Notes under the pieces: generated by a model
What the model saw: only the letters and a program-made list of their open reading frames with translations
Told to the model about the DNA's origin: nothing
The model's database searches: none
Part shown: positions 9,246 through 16,983 of the stretch, piece after piece
Layout of the letters: every line of letters starts with the position of its first letter
Position numbering within the stretch: the first letter of the stretch is position 1
Made by a program: the position numbers and the translations under genes
Source of the DNA: Solwaraspora sp. WMMD406
GTDB taxonomy: Bacteria > Actinomycetota > Actinomycetes > Mycobacteriales > Micromonosporaceae
Length of the DNA stretch: 64,000 bases
Direction of reading: 5' to 3'
Assembly: GCF_029626025.1 (NCBI RefSeq)
Contig: NZ_JARUBF010000001.1
Location: 1,302,001 to 1,366,000, forward strand

Positions 9246-10127
9246 GTGCACAGCCACCACAACGGTCTCAAGACGGCAGCCCTGCTCGGCCTGCTCACCG
9301 CCATGATCCTCGGCGTGGGCTACTGGTTCGGCGGCAGCGGTGGCCTGATGATCGCAGTACTCGTTTCGCTGGCGATGAACGCCGGCACCTACTTCTGGTC
9401 CGACAAGCTCGCGCTGCGCTCGATGCGCGCCCGGCCGGTCAGCGAAGCCGAGTTCCCGGCGCTGTACCAGATGGTCCGAGAGCTGGCGGTCGAAGCCGGC
9501 CAGCCGATGCCCCGGCTCTACGTCAGCCCGACCATGCAGCCCAACGCCTTCGCTACCGGCCGTAACCCGGCCAACGCGGCCGTCTGCGTCACCCAGGGGA
9601 TCGTGCAGATCCTCGACTACCGCGAGCTGCGCGGCGTCATCGGACACGAGTTGTCCCACGTCTACAACCGCGACATTCTGATCTCCAGCGTCGCGGCGTC
9701 GCTCGCCGGCATCGTCACCATGCTGGCCCACTTGGCCTGGTTCCTGCCGTTCGGTGGTGGCGACGACGACGAAGGCGCCAACCCGGCGGCGCTGCTCGCC
9801 ATGCTGATCCTCGGGCCGCTCGCGGCGTCGATCATCCAGCTGGCGATCAGCCGTAATCGCGAGTACCAGGCGGACGCGTCCGGCGCCGCCCTGACCCGCG
9901 ACCCGCTCGCCCTGGCCAGCGCCCTCCGCAAGATCCACATGGGTACGCGGCGGATGCCGCTGCCGGCCGAAGGCCAGCTGGCCAGCTCCGCTCACCTGAT
10001 GATCGACAACCCGTTGCGCAAGGGCGGCTTCGCCGCGCTGTTCGGCACCCACCCGCCGATGGAACAGCGGGTGGCCCGGCTGGAGCAGATGGCTGCTTCC
10101 GCCGGCCCGGTCCAGCTCCGCCGCTGA
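9246..10127 (+). CDS. htpX: Zinc metalloprotease HtpX (M48 family)
   Basis: Membrane-bound M48 metalloprotease that degrades misfolded membrane proteins (293 residues; family length about 285-300). Two N-terminal transmembrane segments (about 9-50) come before the catalytic domain. The zinc motif is HELSH near residue 136, with the third ligand Glu in SRNREYQADASGA, and the HtpX segment MQPNAFATGRNPANAAV is complete. Two more hydrophobic stretches lie near 155-205. Start is GTG at 9246 with a strong GGAGAAGGAG ribosome site. It is not in the nuo operon: 126 bases separate them and a promoter-like pair is present. Confidence 0.95.
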   Translation: MHSHHNGLKTAALLGLLTAMILGVGYWFGGSGGLMIAVLVSLAMNAGTYFWSDKLALRSMRARPVSEAEFPALYQMVRELAVEAGQPMPRLYVSPTMQPNAFATGRNPANAAVCVTQGIVQILDYRELRGVIGHELSHVYNRDILISSVAASLAGIVTMLAHLAWFLPFGGGDDDEGANPAALLAMLILGPLAASIIQLAISRNREYQADASGAALTRDPLALASALRKIHMGTRRMPLPAEGQLASSAHLMIDNPLRKGGFAALFGTHPPMEQRVARLEQMAASAGPVQLRR

Positions 10128-10221
10128 CCGTACGGCTGCGGCAGGCCCACCGCCGACCGGCCGTACGCCTGCGGCAGGCCCCGCCCACCGGCCGTACGCC
10201 TGCGGCGGACCCCGCCGACCG
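10128..10221. repeat. Three tandem repeats directly after the htpX stop codon
   Basis: Three imperfect copies (10128, 10161, 10192; spacing 33 and 31 bases) of a unit beginning CCGTACGCCTGCGGCAGGCC. The first copy starts at the base after the htpX stop. They make up most of the first part of the 252-base gap before the MFS gene. Confidence 0.8.
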
Positions 10222-10238
10222 CGCTCTGTGACCGGACT

Positions 10239-10272
10239 CGCACCCCTAGCCGACGAAACGGCTGGGGGTGCG
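10239..10272 (+). terminator. Stem-loop after htpX
   Basis: A 14-base-pair stem (10239-10252 with 10259-10272, one G-U pair) with a 6-base loop ACGAAA. There is no T-run, so it may be a transcript-end stabiliser or a non-canonical terminator separating htpX from the MFS gene. Confidence 0.5.
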
Positions 10273-10379
10273 AAGCGTCGCGCGTTAGGGTCGGCAGGCC
10301 GACCACTCGTTACCGTGGCTGGCCCGCCGACCGCCCGTACGTCAGCGTCGGTGCCACCTCGCAACACTCAGGAGGCCCG

Positions 10380-11642
10380 GTGCGCGGGCTACGCAACTAC
10401 GCCGACGTGTGGGCGATCCCCGGCGGCCCGACCCTGTTGATCCCCGGCGTCGTCGGCCGACTCAGCATCGGCATGACCCCACTCGCGCTGCTCCTGGTCA
10501 TCAGCGACGTCACCGGCAGCTACTCGCTCGCCGCCATCGCCGGCGGCATCTACGCCGTCGCCGGAGCGGCGGTCAGCCCGGTCGCCGGACGTCTCGCCGA
10601 CCGGTTCGGCCCGACCCCGGTGCTGCTGGTCACCGGAATCGCCCACCCGATCGCCCTGATCGCCCTGCTGTTCACCACCCGGGCCGAGGCCCCGATCCCG
10701 CTGCTCTACCTGGTGTCCGGGCTGGCCGGCGCCAGCTATCCACCGCTGAGCGCCGCCATCCGGGGCGCCTGGACCAACCTGACCGACCGGGCCAGCGGCC
10801 GACAGGCGCTGCGCAACACCGCGTTGGCCGCCGAGACGACCATCTTCGAGGTCGTCTTCGTCATCGGACCACTGCTGGTGGCCGCGGCGATCGTCGTCGC
10901 CGACGCCGCCGCGGCGCTGATCGCCGCCGCCGTACTGACCCTGGCCGGCACCGTCGTCGTGGCCTCGGGCCAGGCGATGCGCGGCTGGCGGCCGCACACG
11001 GCGGGCCAACGCGCCCGAGGACTCGGGCCACTGCGGGTGCCGGGCTTCCCGGCGCTGCTGCTCTGCGTCGCCGGGCTGGGCATCGCCTTCGGTACGGCCG
11101 GCGTCGCCGTACCCGCGTACGCGTCCCGGCACGGTGCCGGTGACGACGGTGGCAGCCTCGCCGGCATCCTGCTGGCCGTCTGGGCGGTCGGCAGCGCCAG
11201 CGGCGGAATCTTCTTCGGCACCCGCCGGCCGGCTGTTGACGCCACCCGGCAGTTCGCCTGGCTGCTCGGCGCCGTCGCGGCCAGCTTCGTCGTGTACGCG
11301 GTGATGCCGCACCCGCTGGCCCTCGGGACGGCGCTGCTGCTCGGCGGCGCGGTGATCGCACCGGCGTTGACAGTCGAGAACGCCATGGTCGGTCGGCTCG
11401 CCCCGGTCAGCATGCTGAACGAGGCGTACACGTGGGTGGCCACCATGGCGATCGGGTTCAGCGCGGTCGGTGGTGCTGTCGCCGGGGTGATCGTCGACCG
11501 GGCCGGCGGACCGGCGGTGGCGTTCCTGTTCGCGGGTGCGGCCGTCGGTGTGGCGGCCCTGGTGGCCGCCTGGCCGGCGGGTCCGCTCAGCCGGGCCGAG
11601 GCCCGGTCGGCGGTCGACCCCGACCGGGTGCTGCTTGCCTGA
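10380..11642 (+). CDS. MFS transporter
   Basis: Major facilitator superfamily membrane transporter, 420 residues, with about twelve hydrophobic segments. The loop between helices 2 and 3 has the MFS signature as GRLADRFGPTPVLL. Start is GTG at 10380, eight bases after a clear AGGAGG ribosome site (about 10370). Substrate cannot be read from the sequence; the overall type is like drug or metabolite efflux proteins common in actinobacteria. It stands alone, convergent with yajQ, with only 50 bases between the two stops. Confidence 0.85.
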   Translation: MRGLRNYADVWAIPGGPTLLIPGVVGRLSIGMTPLALLLVISDVTGSYSLAAIAGGIYAVAGAAVSPVAGRLADRFGPTPVLLVTGIAHPIALIALLFTTRAEAPIPLLYLVSGLAGASYPPLSAAIRGAWTNLTDRASGRQALRNTALAAETTIFEVVFVIGPLLVAAAIVVADAAAALIAAAVLTLAGTVVVASGQAMRGWRPHTAGQRARGLGPLRVPGFPALLLCVAGLGIAFGTAGVAVPAYASRHGAGDDGGSLAGILLAVWAVGSASGGIFFGTRRPAVDATRQFAWLLGAVAASFVVYAVMPHPLALGTALLLGGAVIAPALTVENAMVGRLAPVSMLNEAYTWVATMAIGFSAVGGAVAGVIVDRAGGPAVAFLFAGAAVGVAALVAAWPAGPLSRAEARSAVDPDRVLLA

Positions 11643-11692
11643 CGGGTCCTGTGCTCGGCGAAACCGCCCGACCGGTCGACGCCGCCGGGTGG

Positions 11693-12187
11693 TCAGCGGT
11701 AGTTGGTGAACTGCAGCGCGATCCCGAAGTCCTCCTGCTTGAGCAGGGCGATCACGGCCTGCAGGTCGTCGCGCTTCTTGCCGGTCACCCGGAGCTGATC
11801 GCCCTGGATCTGGGCCTGGACGCCCTTGGGTCCCTCGTCGCGGATCTTCTTGCTGATCGCCTTGGCTTTGTCCGACTCGATGCCCTGGATGACCTTGCAG
11901 TCGATCTTGTAGGTCTTGCCGGAGGCGCGGGGGTCGCCAGCGTCGAGCGATTTGAGCGAGATGTTCCGCTTGACCAGCTTTTCCTTGAAGACCTCCAGGC
12001 TGGCCTTGACCCGCTCCTCGGTCTCCGCTTGCAGGGTGACGGCCTCCTCGCCGGCCCAGGCGATCTCGGCGCCGGTGCCCCGGAAGTCGAAACGGGTCGA
12101 AAGCTCCTTCTCGGTCTGCCGGAGGGCGTTGTCGATCTCCTGCCGGTCGACCTTGCTGACGATGTCGAACGACGGGTTCGCTGCCAT
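11693..12187 (-). CDS. yajQ: YajQ family nucleotide-binding protein
   Basis: Small cytosolic protein of 164 residues, matching the family length of about 163. It begins with the signature [17 protein letters not shown] and includes [10 protein letters not shown] and [19 protein letters not shown], which mark the two ferredoxin-like halves. In Xanthomonas and Pseudomonas YajQ proteins bind cyclic di-GMP and act with a transcription factor; whether the actinobacterial form does so is not known. It lies 1.5 kb from a GGDEF-EAL gene, which is suggestive only. The gene is divergent from tRNA-Tyr. Confidence 0.95.
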   Translation of the reverse strand: MAANPSFDIVSKVDRQEIDNALRQTEKELSTRFDFRGTGAEIAWAGEEAVTLQAETEERVKASLEVFKEKLVKRNISLKSLDAGDPRASGKTYKIDCKVIQGIESDKAKAISKKIRDEGPKGVQAQIQGDQLRVTGKKRDDLQAVIALLKQEDFGIALQFTNYR

Positions 12188-12340
12188 GTGTTGCTCCTAC
12201 CAGGTGCGGGTCTGAACGACGTGTCGGACGTTGTCGGGCATGGACTGTGGTACCTCCGCTGACCGTACCCGGTTGCGGGACCGCCCGGTGATGCCGCTAT
12301 CCTTGCCTGCGTCGCCACGCGCAGCGTCGCGGCACGCCCT

Positions 12341-12424
12341 GGCGGGTTGCCCGAGCGGCCAATGGGAGCGGACTGTAAATCCGTCGCGAAAGCTACAGAG
12401 GTTCGAATCCTCTACCCGCCACCA
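12341..12424 (+). tRNA. tRNA-Tyr (anticodon GTA)
   Basis: Acceptor stem GGCGGGT pairs with ACCCGCC; the anticodon stem-loop holds GTA in GGACTGTAAATCC. It has a long variable arm, as expected for tRNA-Tyr, and the T-arm GAGGTTCGAATCCTC. The 3' CCA is encoded (12422-12424), unlike the other three tRNA genes in the window. A possible promoter is TTGCGG (12273) and TATCCT (12298) with a long 19-base spacer. Confidence 0.98.
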
Positions 12425-12431
12425 GGCGCAC

Positions 12432-12471
12432 CAACAGCCCTTGACCTGCACCAACAGGTCAAGGGCTGTTG
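12432..12471 (+). terminator. Perfect 17-bp terminator-like hairpin after tRNA-Tyr
   Basis: Arms 12432-12448 and 12455-12471 are perfectly complementary with the 6-base loop CACCAA. It starts eight bases after the CCA end, so it most likely ends the tRNA transcript; there is no long T-run. Confidence 0.75.
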
Positions 12472-12558
12472 TCGTACGGCCGGCGTGTCGTCCCGCTCCC
12501 GGACGGCGGGAACGCGGTTTCGGCCTCCACCGGCGGCACCCGTGCTTAGCATGATGCG

Positions 12559-12750
12559 GTGAAGCGAGATCTGACCCGCCGGCTACGGCACGGCGTCTTG
12601 GCCTCGGTGAGCCTGTCGGGTGCTTCGACTCTCGCCGGTCGAGCGCCCACGAGTTCGCCGGAGACCCGCATGGCGACGCTGCTGGCCGGCGCGATGCTGG
12701 CGGCCGTGGTCGTGAGCTGGCCGTACGGGTCGAAGCAGTCCGCCGGCTAG
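12559..12750 (+). CDS. Hypothetical small protein, weak
   Basis: An open frame of 63 residues from GTG at 12559 with a basic N-terminus (KRDLTRRLRHG) and one possible membrane segment near the end (MATLLAGAMLAAVVVSW). No family is recognised and the ribosome site is poor. Codon positions show the usual G/C bias but not strongly. It may be a non-coding open frame. Confidence 0.3.
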   Translation: MKRDLTRRLRHGVLASVSLSGASTLAGRAPTSSPETRMATLLAGAMLAAVVVSWPYGSKQSAG

Positions 12751-13391
12751 CGGTGCCGGCTCGCTGCCTCCCGGCGGTCCGGGACCGGGTCGCTCCCGGG
12801 CAGAGTCGGGTAGGCGACGTTATTCGCTGGGCTGGGCCGTCGTGGACTGCGTTCTCGCCGGTGAAACGCCACTGCGGGTGCGATTTTCGAACTTGTGGGT
12901 AGTCACCGTCATCGAGCCGTGACCAAAACGGTCACCGCAAGATGGGCCCGAGGGCTTAGCGTCGAAGCACGGCAACCGTCTGCGCCAATGCTGGCGTCGT
13001 CGTCCGGTCCACATCAGGCCGCGAGCCGCGTATGTCTCAAAGCGGCATGTAAAATGTTTTTTTCTAGATTCCTATTAAATCCGGCATGTCGGGCTTTGGA
13101 ATCGCTCTCTCCTTGCTCTTCGTCCCAGGGTCCAACGGCTGTCGATGCGCTTCGGTCGACCGGTGCCAAGTGGGGCTGGGTGCTGTGGTCGTGCCGCTGA
13201 CCTGCGAGGGGACGAAAGCCGCCAAGGAAAGGTGTGTCTAAGGTTGTCCTCGTCCGATTGGCTAGGATGGCGGGTGCCGAAGGTTCAGGCCGGCCGCGTC
13301 AACCTATCCCCGGTGCGGTCGGGTGTGGCACCATCAGGACTCTGCCCCTCTCCACGTAACTCTTTCACCTTTCTTCGACAGGAGTTTGCAC
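12751..13391. other. Gene-free, lower-GC stretch next to tRNA-Tyr, possible integrated-element scar
   Basis: About 640 bases without a convincing gene. The middle (13030-13085) is AT-rich for this genome, with a run of seven T. On the minus strand at 12880-12960 a frame reads DRFGHGSMTVTTHKF, which resembles the end of a tyrosine recombinase (GH.S....T...Y) with Phe at the place of the catalytic Tyr. Open frames here (for example 12895-13200 plus) show no codon bias. Nothing else was recognised until the signal-peptide gene at 13392. Confidence 0.45.
12874..13014 (-). pseudogene. Possible C-terminal remnant of a tyrosine recombinase (integrase)
   Basis: A minus-strand frame gives GDRFGHGSMTVTTHKFENRT. 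In tyrosine recombinases the box-II segment GH(A/G)S-x3-T-x3-Y has the second active-site His and the catalytic Tyr; here spacing fits but the Tyr is Phe. Only about 40 residues are left; no R-x-x-R box is seen. Integrases of actinobacterial integrative elements often sit beside the tRNA they target with the C-terminus toward it, as here (400 bases from tRNA-Tyr). This rests on one short motif. Confidence 0.35.
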
Positions 13392-13610
13392 ATGCGCGCA
13401 CACACGATGGGCCGCCGGCTCGGCAGGGTCGTCGCGGTCGCCGCACTGGGACTTGCCGTGTCGCTCACCGGAGGGACCGCTGCCTACGCTGGGTCGGCGG
13501 TGTTCCCGGGACTCGACAACGAGCTTGCACCGGGTCAATCGGTCGTTAAGTCCAGTATCACCGACTCCGGTGAGGATCCTGTCTCTCTTCGTGACTTTGA
13601 GTGGCTCTGA
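13392..13610 (+). CDS. Small secreted peptide of unknown function
   Basis: A 72-residue product with a clear Sec signal peptide: basic start MRAHTMGRRLGR, hydrophobic core VVAVAALGLAVSLTGGTA, and a likely cut at AYA/G near residue 33. The mature part of about 40 residues (starting GSAVFPGLDNELAPGQSV) is acidic, has no Cys and ends abruptly in a Trp-Leu. An ATG at 13392 after CAGGAG was chosen over the earlier in-frame ATG at 13323. The GGDEF-EAL gene starts 42 bases downstream on the same strand, so both may share a transcript. No family is recognised; a truncated longer secreted protein is possible. Confidence 0.6.
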   Translation: MRAHTMGRRLGRVVAVAALGLAVSLTGGTAAYAGSAVFPGLDNELAPGQSVVKSSITDSGEDPVSLRDFEWL

Positions 13611-13652
13611 GCACATTTATGCCGCTTCATCGATGACTAGTGAAGGGTTCCC

Positions 13653-16205
13653 GTGCCTAGGTCGCAGACGATCGGACGGCATTCCCAGGAGCGCGGCTGG
13701 TTCGTAACAGCGCCACTCGCGCTCCTCGGTGTCCTCATCTCTGTCGCTCTCGGCATCAGTCATCCGAATCCCATCGGCGACTGGTGGACCGGTTTCCTCT
13801 TCTTCGGGCTGTTTCTCGCCGCCAACAGCGCCCTGCTGATCTTCGAAGTTCGTCGGCAGGCGTTTTCACTGAGTATCGGCGAGATTCCCTTTCTGCTGGG
13901 GCTGTTCTTCCTTCCGCCGCTGACGCTCATTATCTGCCGTGTTCTCGCGGCGGCGGTGGTGCACCTCGGTCGATTCCAGAGTGCCGCTCAACTCGGCAGA
14001 CAGTCGGCACCGGTCAAGCTCTGGTTCAACATCGCGAACATCGCCGCCGGGACGTCGGTGGCCAGCGCGATCGTGGCGAGTGTCGGGGTGCTCGACGCGG
14101 CCGATCCGCAGACCTGGCTGGCCCTGGTCGGGGCGATGGTGGCCAACCTGCTGATCACCCTGGTCTCCGTCCTGCTGGCCATCACCCTCGTGCAGGGCCG
14201 GCTCTCGCCCAAGGAACTGACCACCACGACTGTTCCCGGCCTGGTCGTTGCCTTGATCAACATCACCTTCGGTCTGGTGGTGTTGATCTTGCTCGCGCAG
14301 AGCAGATGGGCGCTCATCCTGCTCGCCGCGTTGGTCACCTTCTTTGTGCTGGCCTATCGGGCCTATGCCCAGTCGATGCGCCAGCACCGGACACTTTCGG
14401 AGATCTACGACCTGACCCGGGCCATCGCCGACACGCCGCACGACGGAACCATCACCGACATCCTGCTGAAGCGGGTGCGGGAGATGCTGCAGGCCGAGTA
14501 CGCCACCCTCTGGCTGCCCAAACAGGGCCGTTATCCCGAAGTGCTGTTGTCGGCCCGCGCCGACGATCGGGGACTGGTCGACACCACCGGAGCCCCACAC
14601 GAGATCCGGGAAAGGGTGCTCGAGACCGGAAGCACGCTCGCGGTAGGGACCAAATTCGGAGACGGACCATTCACGACCCAACTACGGGAGTGGGGCACCA
14701 AGGACGCGATCGTGGTGCCGCTGCGAGCCGGGTCGCTGGTGATCGGTTGCCTGGAAGTCAGCGGGCGACTAGGTGACTTCCATCACTTCGTGCCCGGCGA
14801 CATCCGGTTGCTGGAGGCCATCGCCGTGCACGCCGCGGTCGCGGTCGAGAACTCCCGCCTGGTCGACCGGCTGCGCTACGACGCGGCCCACGACGGGCTG
14901 ACCGGCCTGGCCAACCGGCGCAGGCTGGCCACCGCGCTCGACGAGTCGGTCGCCATCCGTACGCCGGGTGAAGTTGTCGCCGTGTTGCTCTTCGACGTCG
15001 ACGGGCTTCGCCAGGTAAACGAGTCGCTCGGACACGCCGCCGGCGACAAGGTGCTGGCGGAGGTCGCCCGGCGGCTGCGCGCCTCAGCGCCGTCCGCCGC
15101 ACTGGTCGGCCGCAGCGGCGGCGACGAGTTCGTGGTCACCCTGCGGGCGGAGAGCGTGGACCTCGCCCTCGCTCTCGCCCGCGAGCTACGCCAGCAGATC
15201 CGCGACAAGATGGTCTTCGGCGCGCTGACCCTCGACGTCGACACCGTGGTGGGAGTCGCGGTCCACCCCGATCACGGCAGCGACGCGGCGACATTGCTGC
15301 AGCGGGCCGATCTGGCGGCCTCGGCGGCGAAGACGGTGTCGGACAGCGTGCAGATGTTCAACCCGGCGTTGGAGTCACGATCGGTACGCCGGCTCGGCCT
15401 CGCCGGCGATCTGCGGACCGCCCTGGAAAACGGCCAGCTGGAGGTCTACTACCAGCCTAAGGTGACGTTGACCGGGCGTCGGTTGGTCGGAGTGGAGTGC
15501 CTGACCAGGTGGGAACACCCCACCCACGGGTCGGTGTCGCCGGAGGACTTCGTCGCGGTGGCCGAGCACACCGGCCAGCTCGGCCGGCTGACCGAGTTCG
15601 TGTTGCGCGAAGGGCTGCGGCGTTGCCGGGAGTGGACCGTGGGGCAGCAGCCACTGCCGGTCGCGGTGAACCTTTCCGCCCGTACGTTGAGCGATCCTGA
15701 CTTTCCCGACCTGGTCCGCGAGCTGCTCGACGACCATCAGGTGGCACCGCAGCTGCTCACGCTGGAAATCGCCGAGGCCGGGGTACTCGACGGCACCGAC
15801 CGGCCGATGCCGACCCTGCGGCGGTTGCGGGACCTTGGCGTACGCCTGTCGGTCGACGACTTCGGCACCGGCTACACCTCCCTGGCGCACCTGCGTCGGC
15901 TGCCGGTGCACGAGGTCAAGGTGGACCGGTCGTTCGTGCAGGGCATGGCGACGGACCCGGGAGACCTGGCCATCGTCAACGCGATCGTGACGCTGTCCCA
16001 GCAGTTCGGCCTGACCGTGGTCGCCGAGGGCGTGGAGAGTGAGCTGACCCTGGAGCTGCTCCAGGACATCGGCTGTCAGATCGGTCAGGGCTTCCTGTTC
16101 AGCCGCCCGCTGCCGTACGAGCGCCTGGCGGCCTGGTACGAGGCGCAGGCAGACCCTGAGGTGGTCCAGCCCAGCGAGGTCCGCCGGCTGCGAGCGGTGC
16201 CCTGA
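13653..16205 (+). CDS. Membrane-bound GAF-GGDEF-EAL cyclic di-GMP turnover protein
   Basis: An 850-residue composite regulator. Residues 1-240 form seven or so membrane segments; 255-400 look like a GAF domain; the GGDEF domain follows HDGLTGLANRRR, with an intact SGGDEF at 489-493; the EAL domain covers about 575-830. In the EAL domain the signature is ECL (615-617), while the other catalytic parts are present: YYQPKV, NLSARTL, LEIAE, DDFGTGY, KVDRSF and AEGVE. No RxxD inhibitory site lies before GGDEF. So both cyclic di-GMP synthesis and breakdown remain possible. GTG start at 13653. Proteins of this layout control development in streptomycetes; the role here is inferred. Confidence 0.93.
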   Translation: MPRSQTIGRHSQERGWFVTAPLALLGVLISVALGISHPNPIGDWWTGFLFFGLFLAANSALLIFEVRRQAFSLSIGEIPFLLGLFFLPPLTLIICRVLAAAVVHLGRFQSAAQLGRQSAPVKLWFNIANIAAGTSVASAIVASVGVLDAADPQTWLALVGAMVANLLITLVSVLLAITLVQGRLSPKELTTTTVPGLVVALINITFGLVVLILLAQSRWALILLAALVTFFVLAYRAYAQSMRQHRTLSEIYDLTRAIADTPHDGTITDILLKRVREMLQAEYATLWLPKQGRYPEVLLSARADDRGLVDTTGAPHEIRERVLETGSTLAVGTKFGDGPFTTQLREWGTKDAIVVPLRAGSLVIGCLEVSGRLGDFHHFVPGDIRLLEAIAVHAAVAVENSRLVDRLRYDAAHDGLTGLANRRRLATALDESVAIRTPGEVVAVLLFDVDGLRQVNESLGHAAGDKVLAEVARRLRASAPSAALVGRSGGDEFVVTLRAESVDLALALARELRQQIRDKMVFGALTLDVDTVVGVAVHPDHGSDAATLLQRADLAASAAKTVSDSVQMFNPALESRSVRRLGLAGDLRTALENGQLEVYYQPKVTLTGRRLVGVECLTRWEHPTHGSVSPEDFVAVAEHTGQLGRLTEFVLREGLRRCREWTVGQQPLPVAVNLSARTLSDPDFPDLVRELLDDHQVAPQLLTLEIAEAGVLDGTDRPMPTLRRLRDLGVRLSVDDFGTGYTSLAHLRRLPVHEVKVDRSFVQGMATDPGDLAIVNAIVTLSQQFGLTVVAEGVESELTLELLQDIGCQIGQGFLFSRPLPYERLAAWYEAQADPEVVQPSEVRRLRAVP

Positions 16206-16275
16206 CCTGGCGGTTCACCGGCTCCGAGTGATGCTCTGACCTGGCGGTTCACCGGCTCCGAGTGATGCTCTGACC
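16202..16275. repeat. 34-bp tandem duplication at the GGDEF-EAL stop codon
   Basis: Two exact copies of a 34-base unit beginning CTGACCTGGCGGTTCACCGG (16202 and 16236), then the first six bases of a third (16270). The first copy includes the stop codon TGA at 16203-16205. Confidence 0.9.
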
Positions 16276-16302
16276 AGCGACGCGGCGGAGAGGGTGATCT
16301 GA

Positions 16303-16332
16303 TTTCACCTGGCGGGCGGGGACGTGTACTCT
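16303..16332 (+). promoter_or_regulatory. Possible promoter of tRNA-Thr/tRNA-Met
   Basis: TACTCT at 16327-16332 fits a -10 box about 34 bases before the tRNA. The -35 candidate TTTCAC (16303-16308, 18-base spacer) is weak. Confidence 0.4.
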
Positions 16333-16365
16333 TACCCCTGCGCGTCCTCCGGACGATGAGCGCAG

Positions 16366-16438
16366 GCCCCCTTAGCTCAGTCGGCAGAGCGTCTCCATGG
16401 TAAGGAGAAGGTCTACGGTTCGATTCCGTAAGGGGGCT
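16366..16438 (+). tRNA. tRNA-Thr (anticodon GGT)
   Basis: Acceptor GCCCCCT pairs with AGGGGGC; D-arm TAGCTCAGTCGGCAGAGC; anticodon loop ATGGTAA gives GGT; T-arm TACGGTTCGATTCCGTA. Discriminator base is T at 16438. CCA is not encoded. Confidence 0.98.
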
Positions 16439-16462
16439 CAGAGGGTCTACTGGACCCGTCAC

Positions 16463-16535
16463 GGCGGTGTAGCTCAGGTGGTAGAGCAAACGGCTCATAA
16501 TCGTTGTGTCGCCGGTTCAAGTCCGGCCACCGCTA
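16463..16535 (+). tRNA. tRNA-Met (anticodon CAT, elongator type)
   Basis: Acceptor GGCGGTG pairs with CACCGCT, with a G-U first pair; D-arm TAGCTCAGGTGGTAGAGC; anticodon loop CTCATAA; T-arm GCCGGTTCAAGTCCGGC. A normal first base pair and the sequence around the anticodon fit elongator rather than initiator tRNA. CCA is not encoded. Confidence 0.96.
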
Positions 16536-16569
16536 CGGTCGGCTTCCTGGTGAGGCCGGTTGATGTCAT

Positions 16570-16588
16570 CGGGCGCCGAGGGCGCCCG
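16570..16588 (+). terminator. Short hairpin after tRNA-Met
   Basis: An 8-bp GC stem (CGGGCGCC / GGCGCCCG) with a 3-base loop, followed by CTTTGC. It likely ends the tRNA-Thr/Met transcript just before the rpmG promoter. Confidence 0.6.
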
Positions 16589-16590
16589 CT

Positions 16591-16620
16591 TTGCATGTCC
16601 GCGTCTGCTCCGGCTACGCT
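16591..16620 (+). promoter_or_regulatory. Likely rpmG promoter
   Basis: TTGCAT (16591-16596), 18-base spacer, TACGCT (16615-16620), 44 bases before the GTG of rpmG. Good match to the housekeeping sigma consensus of actinobacteria. Confidence 0.55.
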
Positions 16621-16663
16621 GGCACGCTGTAGTTGTGTCCGTTAGCGAGGAAGGCACCCCGCC

Positions 16664-16831
16664 GTGGCCAAGGCGACCGACGTCCGTCCGAAGATCACTT
16701 TGGCGTGTGTGGAGTGCAAGGAGCGCAACTACATCACGCGGAAGAACCGCCGTAACGACCCGGACCGCATCGAGCTGAAGAAGTTCTGCCCCCGGGACGG
16801 CAAGCACACCCTGCACCGCGAAACCCGCTGA
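16664..16831 (+). CDS. rpmG: 50S ribosomal protein L33
   Basis: A 55-residue large-subunit protein. The body [20 protein letters not shown] is typical. The first zinc pair CVEC is present, but the second, normally CxxC, reads CPRD, so only three of four Cys ligands are seen; zinc binding is uncertain. GTG start at 16664. It is too short to stand out in a simple open-frame scan. The order rpmG - HadA/HadB-like - tRNA-Trp - secE - nusG is the same as in Mycobacterium tuberculosis (rpmG2-hadABC-trpT-secE-nusG). Confidence 0.95.
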   Translation: MAKATDVRPKITLACVECKERNYITRKNRRNDPDRIELKKFCPRDGKHTLHRETR

Positions 16832-16983
16832 GCCACGCCGTCCGGCGCGATCCGGCTCCGCCGTGGCTACGACCACATCCTTGTAGCGGGGCCGGATCCT
16901 CGTCCTATCCACCCACAGCGTGGAGCGTCGGGGCAGCTCAGGGTAGGCCGCTGGCCGTACCGGTCAGGGGGTAGGTTCTGGTC

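Noticed and set aside
10128-10221. Repeats after htpX considered as a CRISPR array
   Set aside because: Units are directly joined and differ in length; there are no unique spacers and no cas genes.
12231-12554. Open frames across tRNA-Tyr on both strands
   Set aside because: They overlap the tRNA and its hairpin; no coding evidence.
12895-13200. Plus-strand open frame of 101 residues in the gene-free stretch
   Set aside because: No codon bias, no ribosome site, and its sequence resembles no family.
16085-16498. Minus-strand open frame over tRNA-Thr/tRNA-Met with TESNRRPSPYHGDALPTELRG
   Set aside because: This is the well-known false protein produced by reading tRNA genes in reverse; it overlaps two tRNAs and a repeat.
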